From: Burkholderia singularis
GTDB lineage: Bacteria; Pseudomonadota; Gammaproteobacteria; Burkholderiales; Burkholderiaceae
Assembly: GCF_900176645.1 (NCBI RefSeq)
Contig: NZ_FXAN01000040.1
Span: forward strand, 124,001 to 188,000
Direction of reading: 5' to 3'
Length of the DNA: 64,000 nucleotides
The notes below the pieces were generated by a model. That model was not told the origin of the DNA. It saw only the letters and a program-made list of their open reading frames with translations, and searched no databases. Positions 9,137 to 18,187 of the stretch are shown here, piece after piece. Positions within the stretch are counted from its first letter, which is position 1, and the number at the start of each line of letters is the position of its first letter. The translations under genes were made by a program, and so were the position numbers.

Positions 9137-10195
9137 CTATGATTCGTCGCCCTGTTCGGTGCGCGCGTAGATGTCCCAGCTTGCCATGAACAGCGCGGCA
9201 ACGAGCGGTCCGATCACGAAGCCGTTGATGCCGAAGAGCGCCATGCCGCCGAGCGTCGAGATCAGCACGACCCAGTCGGGCATTTTCGTGTCCTTGCCAA
9301 CCAGGATCGGCCGCAGCAGATTGTCGACGAGGCCGATCACGCCGACGCAGAACGCGACGAGGATCACGCATTTCCAGATTTGCCCCGTCACTGCGAAATA
9401 AGCGGCGGCCGGCACCCAGACGAGCCCCGCGCCGATCGCGGGCAGCAGCGACAGGAACGCCATCAGCGAGCCCCACAAAATCACGCCCTGGATCCCGAGA
9501 ATCCAGAAGATAAGACCGCCGAGCGCGCCTTGCACGGCCGCGACCGCGATGTTGCCTTTCACGGTCGCGCGCACGACGGTCGTGAACTTCGTCAGCAGAT
9601 GCTGCTTGTGCTCGTCGTTGAGCGGCAGCGCGCGCCGCACGCGGCGGCCGATCTCGCCGCCGTCGCGCAGCAGGAAGAAAACGAGATAAAGCATCACGCC
9701 GAAGCTGACGACGAATTGAAACGTGTTCTGTCCGATGCTGAGTGCCTGCGACGCGACGAACTGGCTGATTGCCGCCGCGCCGTCAGTGAGTTTTTTCTGG
9801 ATGCCGGCGATATCGGTCAGCCCGTAATTGCGCAGTACGCGCTGCACGGAGTTCGGCAACGCATGCATGATGTCGTGGAAATACTGCGTCATGTTCGGCT
9901 GCATCGCCTTGATCTGCTGGTACGCATATGCGATTTCCTGCACGAGTGTGCCCGTGACGAACACGAGCGGCAGAATGACGATCAGGATGATCAGCGAAAG
10001 CGTGATGAGCGCCGCGAGGTTGCGCCGCTTGCCAAGACGCGCTGCGAGCCAGCGCTGCACCGGCTGGAACAGGATGGCGAGAATGGTGCCCCAGAAGATC
10101 GCACCGAAAAACGGCAGCAGGATCCAGCAGAGGCCGACGGTGACGACGAACAGCAGCAGATGGAAGAATTTTTGATGATCGTTCCCGCTATCCAT
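9137..10195 (-). CDS. AI-2E family (PerM/UPF0118) membrane transporter
   Basis: This 352-residue polytopic inner-membrane protein has roughly eight hydrophobic segments. Its order is typical of the AI-2E/TqsA/PerM family: two N-terminal helices, a soluble central part (about 60-150), then a C-terminal helix bundle with GALGGLIFWILGIQGVILWG, SLLPAIGAGLVWVPAA and DNLLRPILVGK. Members export small molecules such as autoinducer-2 or act in ion/proton exchange; the substrate here is unknown. The ATG at 10195 gives the family N-terminus MDSGNDHQKFFHLLLF, although the frame is open to 10417. The ribosome site is weak. Same strand as the SYLF gene, but a long hairpin lies between them. Confidence 0.88.
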   Translation of the reverse strand: MDSGNDHQKFFHLLLFVVTVGLCWILLPFFGAIFWGTILAILFQPVQRWLAARLGKRRNLAALITLSLIILIVILPLVFVTGTLVQEIAYAYQQIKAMQPNMTQYFHDIMHALPNSVQRVLRNYGLTDIAGIQKKLTDGAAAISQFVASQALSIGQNTFQFVVSFGVMLYLVFFLLRDGGEIGRRVRRALPLNDEHKQHLLTKFTTVVRATVKGNIAVAAVQGALGGLIFWILGIQGVILWGSLMAFLSLLPAIGAGLVWVPAAAYFAVTGQIWKCVILVAFCVGVIGLVDNLLRPILVGKDTKMPDWVVLISTLGGMALFGINGFVIGPLVAALFMASWDIYARTEQGDES

Positions 10196-10387
10196 GGTGT
10201 GCTCGGGGAGGTAGGTTGATCGGATCGGCAAAGCCGCGCCGCCCCGATTATGCCTGCGACTGGGCGCGCACGGCATTAGGAATGCCGCGCGCCGAACGCG
10301 CATCGTTCGGGCTCCGATGGAAAACGGAAAAGGAGTGCCGCCGCATCGCGGCCGGCCGCAGCGGGTGCGACACGGTGCGACGTGACG

Positions 10388-10431
10388 CCAAACGGCTGCC
10401 GCGCCTGCTTGGGGCATGGGCAGCCGTTTGG
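10388..10431 (-). terminator. Long hairpin downstream of the SYLF lipoprotein gene
   Basis: CCAAACGGCTGCC (10388-10400) and GGCAGCCGTTTGG (10419-10431) form a perfect 13-bp stem with an 18-nt loop, starting 13 bases after the SYLF stop codon in the minus direction. The position suggests transcription termination. No long U-run follows. Confidence 0.55.
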
Positions 10432-10444
10432 TAATGGCCGGATG

Positions 10445-11029
10445 TCAGAGTTTCAGACGCGTCACTTTAGTGCCGTTTACCGACAAATCGCCCATCAAGC
10501 CGGCGTTCGTCAGCACGATCACTTCGACGGGCGAGGTCGCGCTCGACGAATCGACCGCGCCGTTTGCGCCCATCTTCACGAGCGCGACCGACGCATCGGC
10601 GCCGGCGGCCCAGCCGTCCGAGCTGCGGAATTTGTCGAGCGCGTCCTGAGTCATGAAGAGGAAGACGATCGCTTTCGACTGCGCGCCCGCCTGCAAACCG
10701 ACCGAGATCGACGACGTATTATAGTAGCCGACCGTCGCGCCGCCGACGCGCAACGCGCCATTGCCGCTCTGCCCGCCGACGATGAAGCCGGCTTGCAGCA
10801 CGCTCGGGAACACAAGCACGCCGCGTGCTTTCGCGACCAGCTCGCGCGAGCCGGGCACGGTCGAGTACAGGCGTGAGAGCGTCGCGTTCACGCGTGAGTC
10901 GATCGCTTCGCGTGTCGATGCGTCGGATGCCGACGTCGACGGCTTGTCGGGCGTGGTGGTGCAGCCGGCGAGCGCCAAGCTGCCGAGCATGACCGTCGTG
11001 GCCGCTTTTATCGCAAGTGTTTTACGCAT
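10445..11029 (-). CDS. SYLF (Ysc84-like) domain lipoprotein
   Basis: This 194-residue protein has a lipoprotein signal (LALAGC, lipidated Cys23) followed by a SYLF/Ysc84 domain, which binds phospholipid in other systems. Typical segments are visible: ARGVLVFPSVLQAGFIVGGQSGNGALR, then ISVGLQAGAQSKAIVFLFMTQDALDKFRSS, and the C-terminal VIVLTNAGLMGDLSVNGTKV. It is probably anchored to the periplasmic side of the envelope. The start is set by GGAGACGAAGCA before the ATG. It follows the DUF883 gene on the same strand with a 59-bp gap, so the two may be co-transcribed as envelope or stress proteins. The exact role is unknown. Confidence 0.9.
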   Translation of the reverse strand: MRKTLAIKAATTVMLGSLALAGCTTTPDKPSTSASDASTREAIDSRVNATLSRLYSTVPGSRELVAKARGVLVFPSVLQAGFIVGGQSGNGALRVGGATVGYYNTSSISVGLQAGAQSKAIVFLFMTQDALDKFRSSDGWAAGADASVALVKMGANGAVDSSSATSPVEVIVLTNAGLMGDLSVNGTKVTRLKL

Positions 11030-11088
11030 TGCTTCGTCTCCGATAGTACAAACGAAATGAAATGCCGGATGCGTTTGCCGACATCAGA

Positions 11089-11475
11089 TCAACGCCGGGC
11101 AAGCAGCAGCCCCGCGACGAACGCGACGCCCGCGAGGATGCCGGCGGTTTGCCACGGGTTGTCGCGCACGGCTTGCGCGGCACGCTCGGTCGATGCCCGC
11201 AGGCGGTCGAGCGCGTCGTCGGACGCATCCTCGAGTGCGCTGCGCGCGGCCTCGATTCGCTGATGAAGGCGCTCGCGCAGCGCCGCGATGTCACCGTCGT
11301 CCTTTTCCTTCAGCAAGTGCTCGAGTTCGTCGATCAACGAGCGCAGATCGTCGTTGACATCGGCATGCAGATCGCGCGCCGCCGAACGGGTGCGGCGCGC
11401 TACGCGGCGTCCGGTGCGGCGCGCCTCGGAGAAACCGCGGTCCAGTTTGTGCTCGATGTGATCGGTCAGTGCCAT
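11089..11475 (-). CDS. DUF883 (ElaB/YqjD-like) membrane-anchored protein
   Basis: This 128-residue protein has a long charged, helical and probably coiled-coil body (about residues 5-105) and one C-terminal transmembrane helix (TAGILAGVAFVAGLLLARR). That is the ElaB/YqjD/DUF883 layout. The conserved pre-membrane motif VRDNPWQTAGI is present. E. coli relatives are tail-anchored in the inner membrane, bind ribosomes and rise in stationary phase. The ATG at 11475 was chosen over an upstream start because AGGAGAACG stands ahead of it and it gives the family N-terminus MALTDHIEHK. Likely first gene of a short unit with the SYLF lipoprotein. Confidence 0.9.
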   Translation of the reverse strand: MALTDHIEHKLDRGFSEARRTGRRVARRTRSAARDLHADVNDDLRSLIDELEHLLKEKDDGDIAALRERLHQRIEAARSALEDASDDALDRLRASTERAAQAVRDNPWQTAGILAGVAFVAGLLLARR

Positions 11476-12034
11476 AAAAATCGTTCTCCTGAGTGATGAA
11501 TGAACAGTCGGGACAACCAAGCCTTGCACTCAATGCGATCGGCTTTGGCAGGCAGAGTTCCGCAAATCCTGTGCCCGTAACCGTGGCAGATCGTTCCGCT
11601 GCGTTGCCTGGTAAAGGCGCGCGGGGATTTCAGGCGAATGACCTTCGACGAGAAAATGGAAAATTTTCCGAATTATTTGCTTGCGCCGGTAAAAATGGCG
11701 TTGCGCAAATGGGCTGTCAGCGTCGGCAGGGGGATACGGGATTGATCGGCGCTGTGCCGCGAACGAATCGACGAAGCCTTGCGGCTTCGTCGGGGTCCGG
11801 CGTTGTTTGATGGCGCGCTGGGTAGTGCTGAGAACGAAGCGCCGTCGTTTGCGCGGCGATGCGGGCCTGAGCAAGGCGGCGCGGGTGCGCGCGCAAGTCA
11901 TGGCGCTCTTCATTGCCGGAGTGCGCGGGGGCGATCCGGCAATGAACATGCGAAGCATTGCTTGAGCCGAAAACGCAGGCACCACGTTGACTCGCATGCC
12001 GCCGCACGACGGTGTGCGTTCGCTCGGCAATCAA
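11476..12034. other. Intergenic region, 559 bp
   Basis: This lies between the 3' end of the nuclease gene and the DUF883 start, both on the minus strand. It should contain the DUF883 promoter near 11480-11680, where AT content rises (about 11650-11700). A strong hairpin is at 11769-11792. A minus-strand frame over 11530-12030 has no ribosome site or family signature and is not accepted as a gene. Confidence 0.45.
11769..11792 (-). terminator. Perfect 10-bp hairpin downstream of the nuclease gene
   Basis: CGACGAAGCC, loop TTGC, GGCTTCGTCG. On the minus strand the stem is followed by ATTCGTT. It is 240 bases after the nuclease stop codon, so it may end that transcript. Confidence 0.4.
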
Positions 12035-13855
12035 TCAGCGGCCGCCCGGCAGCGCGATGTCGACCAGCACAGGATCGTGATCCGACGAGCGATATGCGTC
12101 GGGGGCGTAATACGTGCGTTGCTGCTCGGCTGTCTTGTACGCGAGCGGGTACTGCAACGCGACCGGCTCGTCCGCGTTGATGTGCCACTCGTGCACGGCC
12201 TTCACGTGCGCCGCGAGCGGCAGCGTCGCGAGCGCATGGTCGATATAGCCTGCTTCGCCGTTGTACACGTAGCTATACGCGTCGGCGCCTATCCAGCGCG
12301 ACACGAGATTCCGGTAGCCGCGCGATTCGAGCAGGCGGATCGGGTCTTCATACGCGTAGCTGTTGAGATCTCCGATCAGCAGCACGCCTTGGCCCGATAC
12401 GCCGGTGGGCGTGTTGGCGAGCCAGTCGGCGAGCTTCGCTGCCGCGCGCGTGCGCGTCGCGTTCCAGCAGCCTTGACCGTCGCCTTGATCGAGATCGTCG
12501 GCCGCCGCGTCCGGGCAGTTCTTCGATTTCAGATGATTGACCACGACCGTCAGCGCTTGCTTGCCGCCCACGCGCCGGAACGTTTGCGCAAGCGGCTGCC
12601 GGTTCTTGTCGTCGATCGCAAGCGTGGCTGCGCGGCCGATCGGCTCGACCTTGCGGCTGTCGTAGATCAGCGCGACCGCAATCGCGTCGCCGCCGAGCCT
12701 GGCCGTGCCCGGATCGACGACGCGCCAGCTGTCGCCAAGCTTTGCCGCGAGCTGGCGCACCGCGCTCAAGTCTCCGTAGCCGTTGTTCTGGATTTCCATC
12801 AGGCCGATCACATCGGCGTCGAGCGCCTTCAGCGCGCTGACGATCTTTGCATCCTGACGGAGGAATTCCTGATAGTTCTTCGCGCCGCGATTGGCAGGAT
12901 CGTCGAAGCCGCCGCCCAGGCCGTTGCCGTTGAAATAATTGAGCACATTGAACGACGCAACCCGCAGGTTCGAATGCGGATCGCGTGCGGGCGCCGCGGT
13001 GCGCGGATTGCCGCGCGTGTTGAATGCCGGCGCGCTCGTGCCGGGCACGGGCTGCAGACGCCATGCGCCGTAGCGCATTTCGAGCACGCCTTCGACGTTG
13101 CTGACCGTGTAGCCCGTGCGCAGCGTATTGGCGGCGGAGAGCGCGGGCGCCGGATACGGCACGGTTGGCGGGTTCTGCTTGTTCGAGCCGTCGTCGAGGA
13201 TCAGCCGGTTGCGCGCGTTCGCGTCGGCTTGCGCCTGCGCTTGAGCGGGCGGCGCCACGCTCGTCGGCGTGCGCAGGCGGCCGTTGCTGAGCAGCATGCT
13301 GCCGTAGCGGCCGAGTTCGTAGACATCGGTGACGGTTAGCGTTTGCGGCAGCCGCACCAGCATCCCTTCATACGCGGCGAACGTGTTCGGGGTGTCGACC
13401 GGCAGCGTGAGCGTCGCGGGCGTGACCGACTGGCCGCTCGCGCAGACCGCGATACCGCCCGCGAGCGTAAGCTGCGTTTGCCCGTACTTCTCCTCGACCT
13501 TGCCTGTCACATGCACGAGATCGCCGGCCTGCGCGCGTGCTTTCGGCGCATAGACGAAAAGCCCTTCGGAGACGCCGGGCTGGTTGCGTCGTTGCGGATC
13601 GGCTTGCTGGACGAAGAAGCCGCCGAAGCCGTCGGGGCCACCGAAATCGGCGGTGACCACGGCTTCGATCGATACGTTCTGGCCAGCGAGCGGCGATGAC
13701 GTGCCGGGGCCTTGAATGTCGGCGATTGGCGTTGCGCCGCCGCCGCAGGTCGGACTGACGGGCGCGGCGGTGGCCGCGAGCGCCGGCGAGCACGCAATGG
13801 CTGCGACGGCGGGCAGAAGCGACAGGGCGGAAATCAAAGGCGTTGGAGTGCGCAT
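12035..13855 (-). CDS. ExeM/NucH family extracellular endonuclease
   Basis: This 606-residue secreted nuclease has a Sec signal peptide (SALSLLPAVAAIACSPALAATA). An OB-fold-like region follows (about 45-170, with IADIQGPG and GKVEEKYGQTQLTLAG). The C-terminal endonuclease/exonuclease/phosphatase domain starts near 300. Metal and catalytic motifs are visible: LRVASFNVLNYF, the Glu in DVIGLMEIQNNGYG, VVVNHLKSKN, LLIGDLNSY and the terminal SSDHDPVLVDI. ExeM/NucH enzymes degrade extracellular DNA, releasing phosphate or loosening biofilm matrix. AGGACCTTCCGTC precedes the ATG. Whereas ExeM of Shewanella carries an LPXTG-like tail, this protein ends right after the catalytic domain, so it is probably released or periplasmic. 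Single-gene unit. Confidence 0.93.
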   Translation of the reverse strand: MRTPTPLISALSLLPAVAAIACSPALAATAAPVSPTCGGGATPIADIQGPGTSSPLAGQNVSIEAVVTADFGGPDGFGGFFVQQADPQRRNQPGVSEGLFVYAPKARAQAGDLVHVTGKVEEKYGQTQLTLAGGIAVCASGQSVTPATLTLPVDTPNTFAAYEGMLVRLPQTLTVTDVYELGRYGSMLLSNGRLRTPTSVAPPAQAQAQADANARNRLILDDGSNKQNPPTVPYPAPALSAANTLRTGYTVSNVEGVLEMRYGAWRLQPVPGTSAPAFNTRGNPRTAAPARDPHSNLRVASFNVLNYFNGNGLGGGFDDPANRGAKNYQEFLRQDAKIVSALKALDADVIGLMEIQNNGYGDLSAVRQLAAKLGDSWRVVDPGTARLGGDAIAVALIYDSRKVEPIGRAATLAIDDKNRQPLAQTFRRVGGKQALTVVVNHLKSKNCPDAAADDLDQGDGQGCWNATRTRAAAKLADWLANTPTGVSGQGVLLIGDLNSYAYEDPIRLLESRGYRNLVSRWIGADAYSYVYNGEAGYIDHALATLPLAAHVKAVHEWHINADEPVALQYPLAYKTAEQQRTYYAPDAYRSSDHDPVLVDIALPGGR

Positions 13856-14085
13856 GACGGAAGGTCCTGGTGGTGAGGATGACGAAAGCTTAGCGGTGCA
13901 TGTTGACAGTTTTTGGTAAAAGTTGGACAGGACCGTGTAATTTGGCCGATTTTCATGGATGGACCGACATGCGCCACCCGTTCAGAATAGGCTGGTGGTG
14001 GGTTGCACGCGCCGCCAGCCTGGGCTGACGCGTGTCGCCTAGCCAGTGCGATACGCTCTGTCGGATCGTTAGGAGGAAGATACTG

Positions 14086-14439
14086 ATGAGTTATCTGCTA
14101 TTGATCGTCGAGCCGCGCGGCCAGCGTGCGGCGCGCACGCGTGAAGAAGGCGAGGCGTTATATGCACGGATGCGCCACTGGGCGGACGCACTAAGCTCGC
14201 GTGGGGTGCTGCGCCTGGCCGAATCGTTGGCATCGGATGACGATTCGCCGCGAGTGCAGACGCGCAACGGCGAGGTGCATGTCGTCGATGGGCCGTTTGC
14301 CGAAGCCAAGGAAATGATCGGCGGCTTCTTTCTGCTCGATGTTCAAACGCAAGGCGAGGCGCTTGCGATTGCGAAGGAGTGTCCGGCTGCCGAATGGTGC
14401 ACGGTGGAGGTGCGGGAGATCGGACCGTGCTTTTTGTGA
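14086..14439 (+). CDS. YCII-related (DGPF) protein, first of pair
   Basis: This 117-residue YCII/DGPF-domain protein has the signature VVDGPFAEAKEMIGGFFLLDV and starts with YLLLIVEPRG. Actinobacterial and proteobacterial genes of this type sit beside ECF42 sigma factors, as here, and the sigma factor controls the DGPF genes. Biochemical activity is unknown; the YciI fold is related to dimeric alpha-beta-barrel enzymes. AGGAGGAAG seven bases before the ATG at 14086 fixes the start. A second DGPF gene and the sigma factor follow on the same strand. Confidence 0.88.
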   Translation: MSYLLLIVEPRGQRAARTREEGEALYARMRHWADALSSRGVLRLAESLASDDDSPRVQTRNGEVHVVDGPFAEAKEMIGGFFLLDVQTQGEALAIAKECPAAEWCTVEVREIGPCFL

Positions 14440-14565
14440 CTGGCGCGGTGGGCGGCGTTCGCCGCGCGCTTGGCCGAGCCAAACGGTGAGATCGCTTCTT
14501 TATGCTGCGTCCGCTTGCCGCCGGCGTGGACAAAACTCGGGTTTTCCCTGATTCGGTGCGTCACG

Positions 14566-14592
14566 TGTCGATCGGACATTGCCTCGCACGTC
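14566..14592 (+). promoter_or_regulatory. Candidate ECF42-type promoter before second DGPF gene
   Basis: TGTCGA at 14566-14571 is followed after 17 bases by CGTC at 14589-14592. This matches the reported ECF42 promoter pattern (TGTCGA in the -35, CGTC or CGAC in the -10). It lies 54 bases before the ATG of the second DGPF gene. Proposed from pattern only. Confidence 0.45.
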
Positions 14593-14645
14593 GTAGCGAT
14601 AGGACGCCGCTTCCGGTGCCCGTTCACGATAGCAAGGAGAGTGCG

Positions 14646-15059
14646 ATGCGTTTCATGATCATGGTGAAAGCCAATGCGACGAGCGAATCCGGCGCGGTGC
14701 CCGACGAATCGCTGATCGCCGCGATGGCGAGCTATCACGAGGAATTGGCGAAGGCGGGCGTGCTGCTTGACGCGTCGGGGTTGCAGCCGTCGTCCAAAGG
14801 GTGGCGTATCCGCTATTCGGGCGGCAAGCGCTCGGTCATCGACGGGCCATTCGCCGAAACGAAGGAGCTGATCGCAGGCTATACGCTGATTCAGGTGCGC
14901 TCGCGCGACGAGGCGCTCGAATGGACGCGCCGCTTTCCTGCGCCGTTCGGCGCCGACGAAGACGGCGAGATCGAGGTGCGGCAGATTTTTGAACTCGACG
15001 ATTTCGAGCCGAGCGCCGCGCTCGAACGGTGCCGTGAGCTCGAAAGCAAGCTCGGCTGA
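14646..15059 (+). CDS. YCII-related (DGPF) protein, second of pair
   Basis: This 137-residue YCII/DGPF protein has the signature VIDGPFAETKELIAGYTLIQV, preceded by MRFMIMVKAN. It shares only the core motif with the first copy, so it is not a recent duplication. AAGGAGAGTGCG before the ATG gives the start. It lies between the first DGPF gene and the ECF42-type sigma gene. A candidate sigma-dependent promoter stands upstream, suggesting an autoregulated module. Function unknown beyond family membership. Confidence 0.9.
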   Translation: MRFMIMVKANATSESGAVPDESLIAAMASYHEELAKAGVLLDASGLQPSSKGWRIRYSGGKRSVIDGPFAETKELIAGYTLIQVRSRDEALEWTRRFPAPFGADEDGEIEVRQIFELDDFEPSAALERCRELESKLG

Positions 15060-15257
15060 CGTGAGTGCAACGCAAATTCGATGGGCGGGGGAGCAGGTGA
15101 TGAACATGGTTGCATTCGTTGAAGCGTTACCGCGTTGCTCGGCGGTGCGCTCACGCGACTTTGGCAGCGGCCCGGCTGTGCACGGTGGCGCGCGGCGTGG
15201 GCAGGCCCTGCTCTACACCGGGCCGGTGAGTGCAACGAGGCTCGCCGAAGGGCGCAC

Positions 15258-16523
15258 ATGACCGCGGCTGCCGTTCATCGCGCCATCGACGCTGTCTGGC
15301 GGATCGAGTCCGCGCGGATCATCGCGCATGTCGCACGGCTCGTGCGTGACGTTGGTGTTGCCGAGGAGCTTGCGCAGGATGCGCTGGTCGCGGCGCTGGA
15401 GCATTGGCCGCGCGAGGGTGTGCCCGACAAGCCGGGAGCGTGGCTGATGACGGCCGCGAAGCGCCGCGCGCTCGACCATTTGCGGCAAAGCGCGCTGCAT
15501 GCGCGCAAGCAGGAGCAACTCGGTCTCGAACTCGATGCGCTCGGCGCGCACGTCGCACTCGACGTGGCCGACGTGTTCGAGGCCATGCGCGACGACGACA
15601 TCGGCGACGACCTGCTGCGGCTCGTGTTCACGTCATGCCATCCGGTGCTGTCCACCGACGCGCGCGTGGCGCTGACGCTGCGCCTGCTCGGCGGACTGAC
15701 GACGGGCGAGATTGCGCGCGCATTCCTGGCGCCCGAGCCGACGATCGCGCAGCGCATCGTGCGTGCCAAGCGAACGTTGGCCGCCGCGAAGGTGCCGTTC
15801 GAGGTGCCGCGGGCGCCCGAACGCGCGGCACGGCTTGCTTCGGTGCTCGAAGTGATTTATCTCATCTTCAACGAGGGTTATTCGGCGACGGCGGGCGACG
15901 ATTGGATGCGGCCCGCGCTGACCGACGAGGCGCTGAGGCTCGCTCGCGTGCTCGCCGAACTCGCGTCGCACGAGAGCGAGGTTCACGCGCTCGTTGCATT
16001 GATGGAACTTCAGGCGTCGCGCATGCATGCGCGTACCGATGCACAAGGGCGTCCGGTGCTGCTGCTCGATCAGGATCGCAGCCGCTGGGACCCGCTGCTG
16101 ATCCGCCGCGGTTTTGCCGCGCTCGCGCGTGCCGAAGCGTTGGGCGGCGCGCGCGGCCGCTATGCGTTGCAGGCGGCGCTGGCCGCATGCCATGCGCGGG
16201 CGCACAGCGCGGCGCAAACCGATTGGATGGAGATCGTCGCGCTCTACGACGCGCTCGCGCAAGTCGCGCCTTCGCCGGTCGTCGAATTGAATCGGGCCGT
16301 GGCGCTCAGCATGGCTTTCGGGCCGGCCGCGGGGCTCGAGATTGTCGACGCGCTCGTTGCGGACCCGGCGCTCGCGCGCTATCACTGGTTGCCGAGCGTG
16401 CGCGGCGATCTGCTTGCGAAGCTCGGCCGCCGCGATGAGGCGCAAGCGGAATTTCGCCGCGCAGCCGAGCTGACGCGCAATGCGCGCGAGCGCGAGCTGT
16501 TGCTTGCACGCGCGGCAGAATGA
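15258..16523 (+). CDS. ECF42-type RNA polymerase sigma factor with C-terminal extension
   Basis: This 421-residue sigma-70 family protein is much longer than a plain ECF factor (~180 residues). The sigma2 region (about 20-85) includes DVGVAEELAQDALVAALEHWPREGVPDKPGAWL. The sigma4 helix-turn-helix lies near 135-185 (LRLLGGLTTGEIARAFLAPEPTIAQRIVRAKRTL). A helical C-terminal extension of over 200 residues follows, with the SATAGDDWMRPALTDEALRLARVL pattern and TPR-like repeats. This layout and the neighbouring DGPF genes mark the ECF42 group, which lacks an anti-sigma factor; the extension is thought to control activity. The open frame extends upstream, but the ATG at 15258 starts the conserved part. 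What it senses is unknown. Confidence 0.9.
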   Translation: MTAAAVHRAIDAVWRIESARIIAHVARLVRDVGVAEELAQDALVAALEHWPREGVPDKPGAWLMTAAKRRALDHLRQSALHARKQEQLGLELDALGAHVALDVADVFEAMRDDDIGDDLLRLVFTSCHPVLSTDARVALTLRLLGGLTTGEIARAFLAPEPTIAQRIVRAKRTLAAAKVPFEVPRAPERAARLASVLEVIYLIFNEGYSATAGDDWMRPALTDEALRLARVLAELASHESEVHALVALMELQASRMHARTDAQGRPVLLLDQDRSRWDPLLIRRGFAALARAEALGGARGRYALQAALAACHARAHSAAQTDWMEIVALYDALAQVAPSPVVELNRAVALSMAFGPAAGLEIVDALVADPALARYHWLPSVRGDLLAKLGRRDEAQAEFRRAAELTRNARERELLLARAAE

Positions 16524-16747
16524 CGGCGCGCATCGCGCGGGATTTCGCGCCGGCCGGCACAGGGGCATCCTCCGTTATCCGTCCTATCCCTCGATGTATC
16601 TGCGATGCGTAAACGAGCCGCGCAACGAACTTGAACTTACGTTGAGCTAACGACTCAGAGAGTCGCGCGACACTTTCTTGCGCATGTCATTCGCCCGGCG
16701 CAATGCGCCGACCATCAATCGCAGGTGACGACTTGAACGGAAAGGGT

Positions 16748-17785
16748 ATGGCCGAAGAGGAAACGAAAATCATCAATGAAGGCAGGCGCGGGTTTCTCGC
16801 GCGTTCGTCGGCATTGCCGGCGGGAGTATTGGCATTGCCGTCGCTCGTGGGATGTGGCGACGGCGTGATCTCGAATGCACATGCAGAGAATTCTGCGTCG
16901 GCGGGCGGGGCTACCAGCAACGCTAGCTACACGATCGACAAGTCGATCAAATCGCCGAATCAGGATTCGCGTGTTCGGACGCTGGTGCTGCACTATACCG
17001 CACAGACATTGGCGGATTCGTTGGCATCCTTGACGGATCAGAACAAGCAGGTCAGCGCGCACTATCTCGTGCCCGACGCGCCGGACAACGGCCGGCGTTT
17101 CAAGGTATTCGAACTCGTGCCCGAAGCGTGCCGCGCATGGCATGCGGGGCTCAGTTACTGGCAAGGCGACCGGATGCTCAACGCGGGCTCGGTTGGCATC
17201 GAGATCGTCAATCTTGGCTTTCCGCCGGAGGATGAAACGCTGCCGCTGATGAACCGGCGCTGGTATCCGTATCCGGATGCACAGGTGGCCGTGTTCGGCA
17301 GGCTTGCCGCGGACGTGGTCGCGCGGCACCAGATTTTGCCGCACAAGGTCGTCGGTCATTCGGACGTCGCGCCTGGCCGCAAGACCGATCCGGGCCCGCT
17401 GTTTCCGTGGAAGCGGCTTTACGACGAATTCCGTATCGGTGCGTGGCCGCAGGCCGAGGCCGTCGCATATTACCGGAGCAGCAGGCCGTTCGCGGGCGAT
17501 ATCGCGAGCTTGCAATCGAAGCTGCTTGCATACGGCTACGACACGCCGCAAACCGGCCTGCTCGATGCGCAAACGGTCAACGTCGTGTCGGCGTTCCAGA
17601 TGCACTTCCGGCCGTCTCGCTACGACGGTGTGCCCGATGTCGAAACCGTAGCCATTCTCGATGCATTGCTCGAGAAATACTTCAACCGGCCGCGCTCGCT
17701 CAGTATCAATCGGCAACTGTTGCCGAGCGTGCCGACAGGCGAAAAGGGCGGTGATGTGTGGCCGCTTCCTGCCGCACCGCGCTGA
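16748..17785 (+). CDS. AmiD-type N-acetylmuramoyl-L-alanine amidase, Tat-like lipoprotein signal
   Basis: This 345-residue Zn-dependent peptidoglycan amidase belongs to the AmiD (amidase_2) group, which cleaves the lactyl-L-Ala bond of muropeptides. Expected zinc ligands are His82 (LVLHYTAQT), His204 and Asp214 (GHSDVAPGRKTDPG), with the same 10-residue spacing as AmiD. A C-terminal peptidoglycan-binding domain (about 250-325) follows, with IASLQSKLLAYGYDTPQTGLLDAQT. The N-terminus carries twin arginines (RRGFLARS, 13-14) and a lipobox-like LVGC (Cys36), suggesting Tat export and lipid anchoring to the outer membrane. GGAAAGGG before the ATG at 16748 supports this start over the one at 16703. 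Confidence 0.9.
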   Translation: MAEEETKIINEGRRGFLARSSALPAGVLALPSLVGCGDGVISNAHAENSASAGGATSNASYTIDKSIKSPNQDSRVRTLVLHYTAQTLADSLASLTDQNKQVSAHYLVPDAPDNGRRFKVFELVPEACRAWHAGLSYWQGDRMLNAGSVGIEIVNLGFPPEDETLPLMNRRWYPYPDAQVAVFGRLAADVVARHQILPHKVVGHSDVAPGRKTDPGPLFPWKRLYDEFRIGAWPQAEAVAYYRSSRPFAGDIASLQSKLLAYGYDTPQTGLLDAQTVNVVSAFQMHFRPSRYDGVPDVETVAILDALLEKYFNRPRSLSINRQLLPSVPTGEKGGDVWPLPAAPR

Positions 17786-18187
17786 CCCGCTGCCGATGGG
17801 ACGCGCGCCGCATGACAGTGGCGCGCGTCGTGCGAATCGGCGGCACGAATCGGCAGCGCGGCCGATGTTTGCGCGAGCGGTACCAGGTTGCCGTTGCGCG
17901 CCCAAACCCGCGAATTTGTCCATTTTCAACATGGCCATTTCCGCCGTTACGCGGATATCGTGGTCATCGCTGCGGCTCTGCTATCTCAAGCCACCTCCAC
18001 CACGCTTGCCGCACTATCACCGGCTTTAAGAAAGCCTATTGGGAGCACGCGTGCGACCGTCTAGATTGGAATGCACGCTGGCGGACGGCTATCGCTGACG
18101 TGCATCGATCATTCCCCACAATATTCATTCCCGTCTTCGTTCCCGTCCGGCGCCGCGTGCGTGGGCACTCGATCCGGAGAGGCGTAA
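17786..18187. other. Intergenic region upstream of the rubrerythrin remnant, 402 bp
   Basis: No acceptable gene. A GGAGAGGCG ribosome-binding site at the right end still precedes the decayed rubrerythrin ATG, so the old promoter is probably within this stretch. Confidence 0.4.

Noticed and set aside
11530..12030. 166-codon minus-strand ORF after the nuclease gene
   Set aside because: No ribosome-binding site, shadow-like composition and overlap with a terminator-like hairpin.
11987..13339. 450-codon plus-strand frame opposite the ExeM/NucH nuclease
   Set aside because: The minus-strand protein shows a signal peptide and nuclease motifs; this is its mirror.
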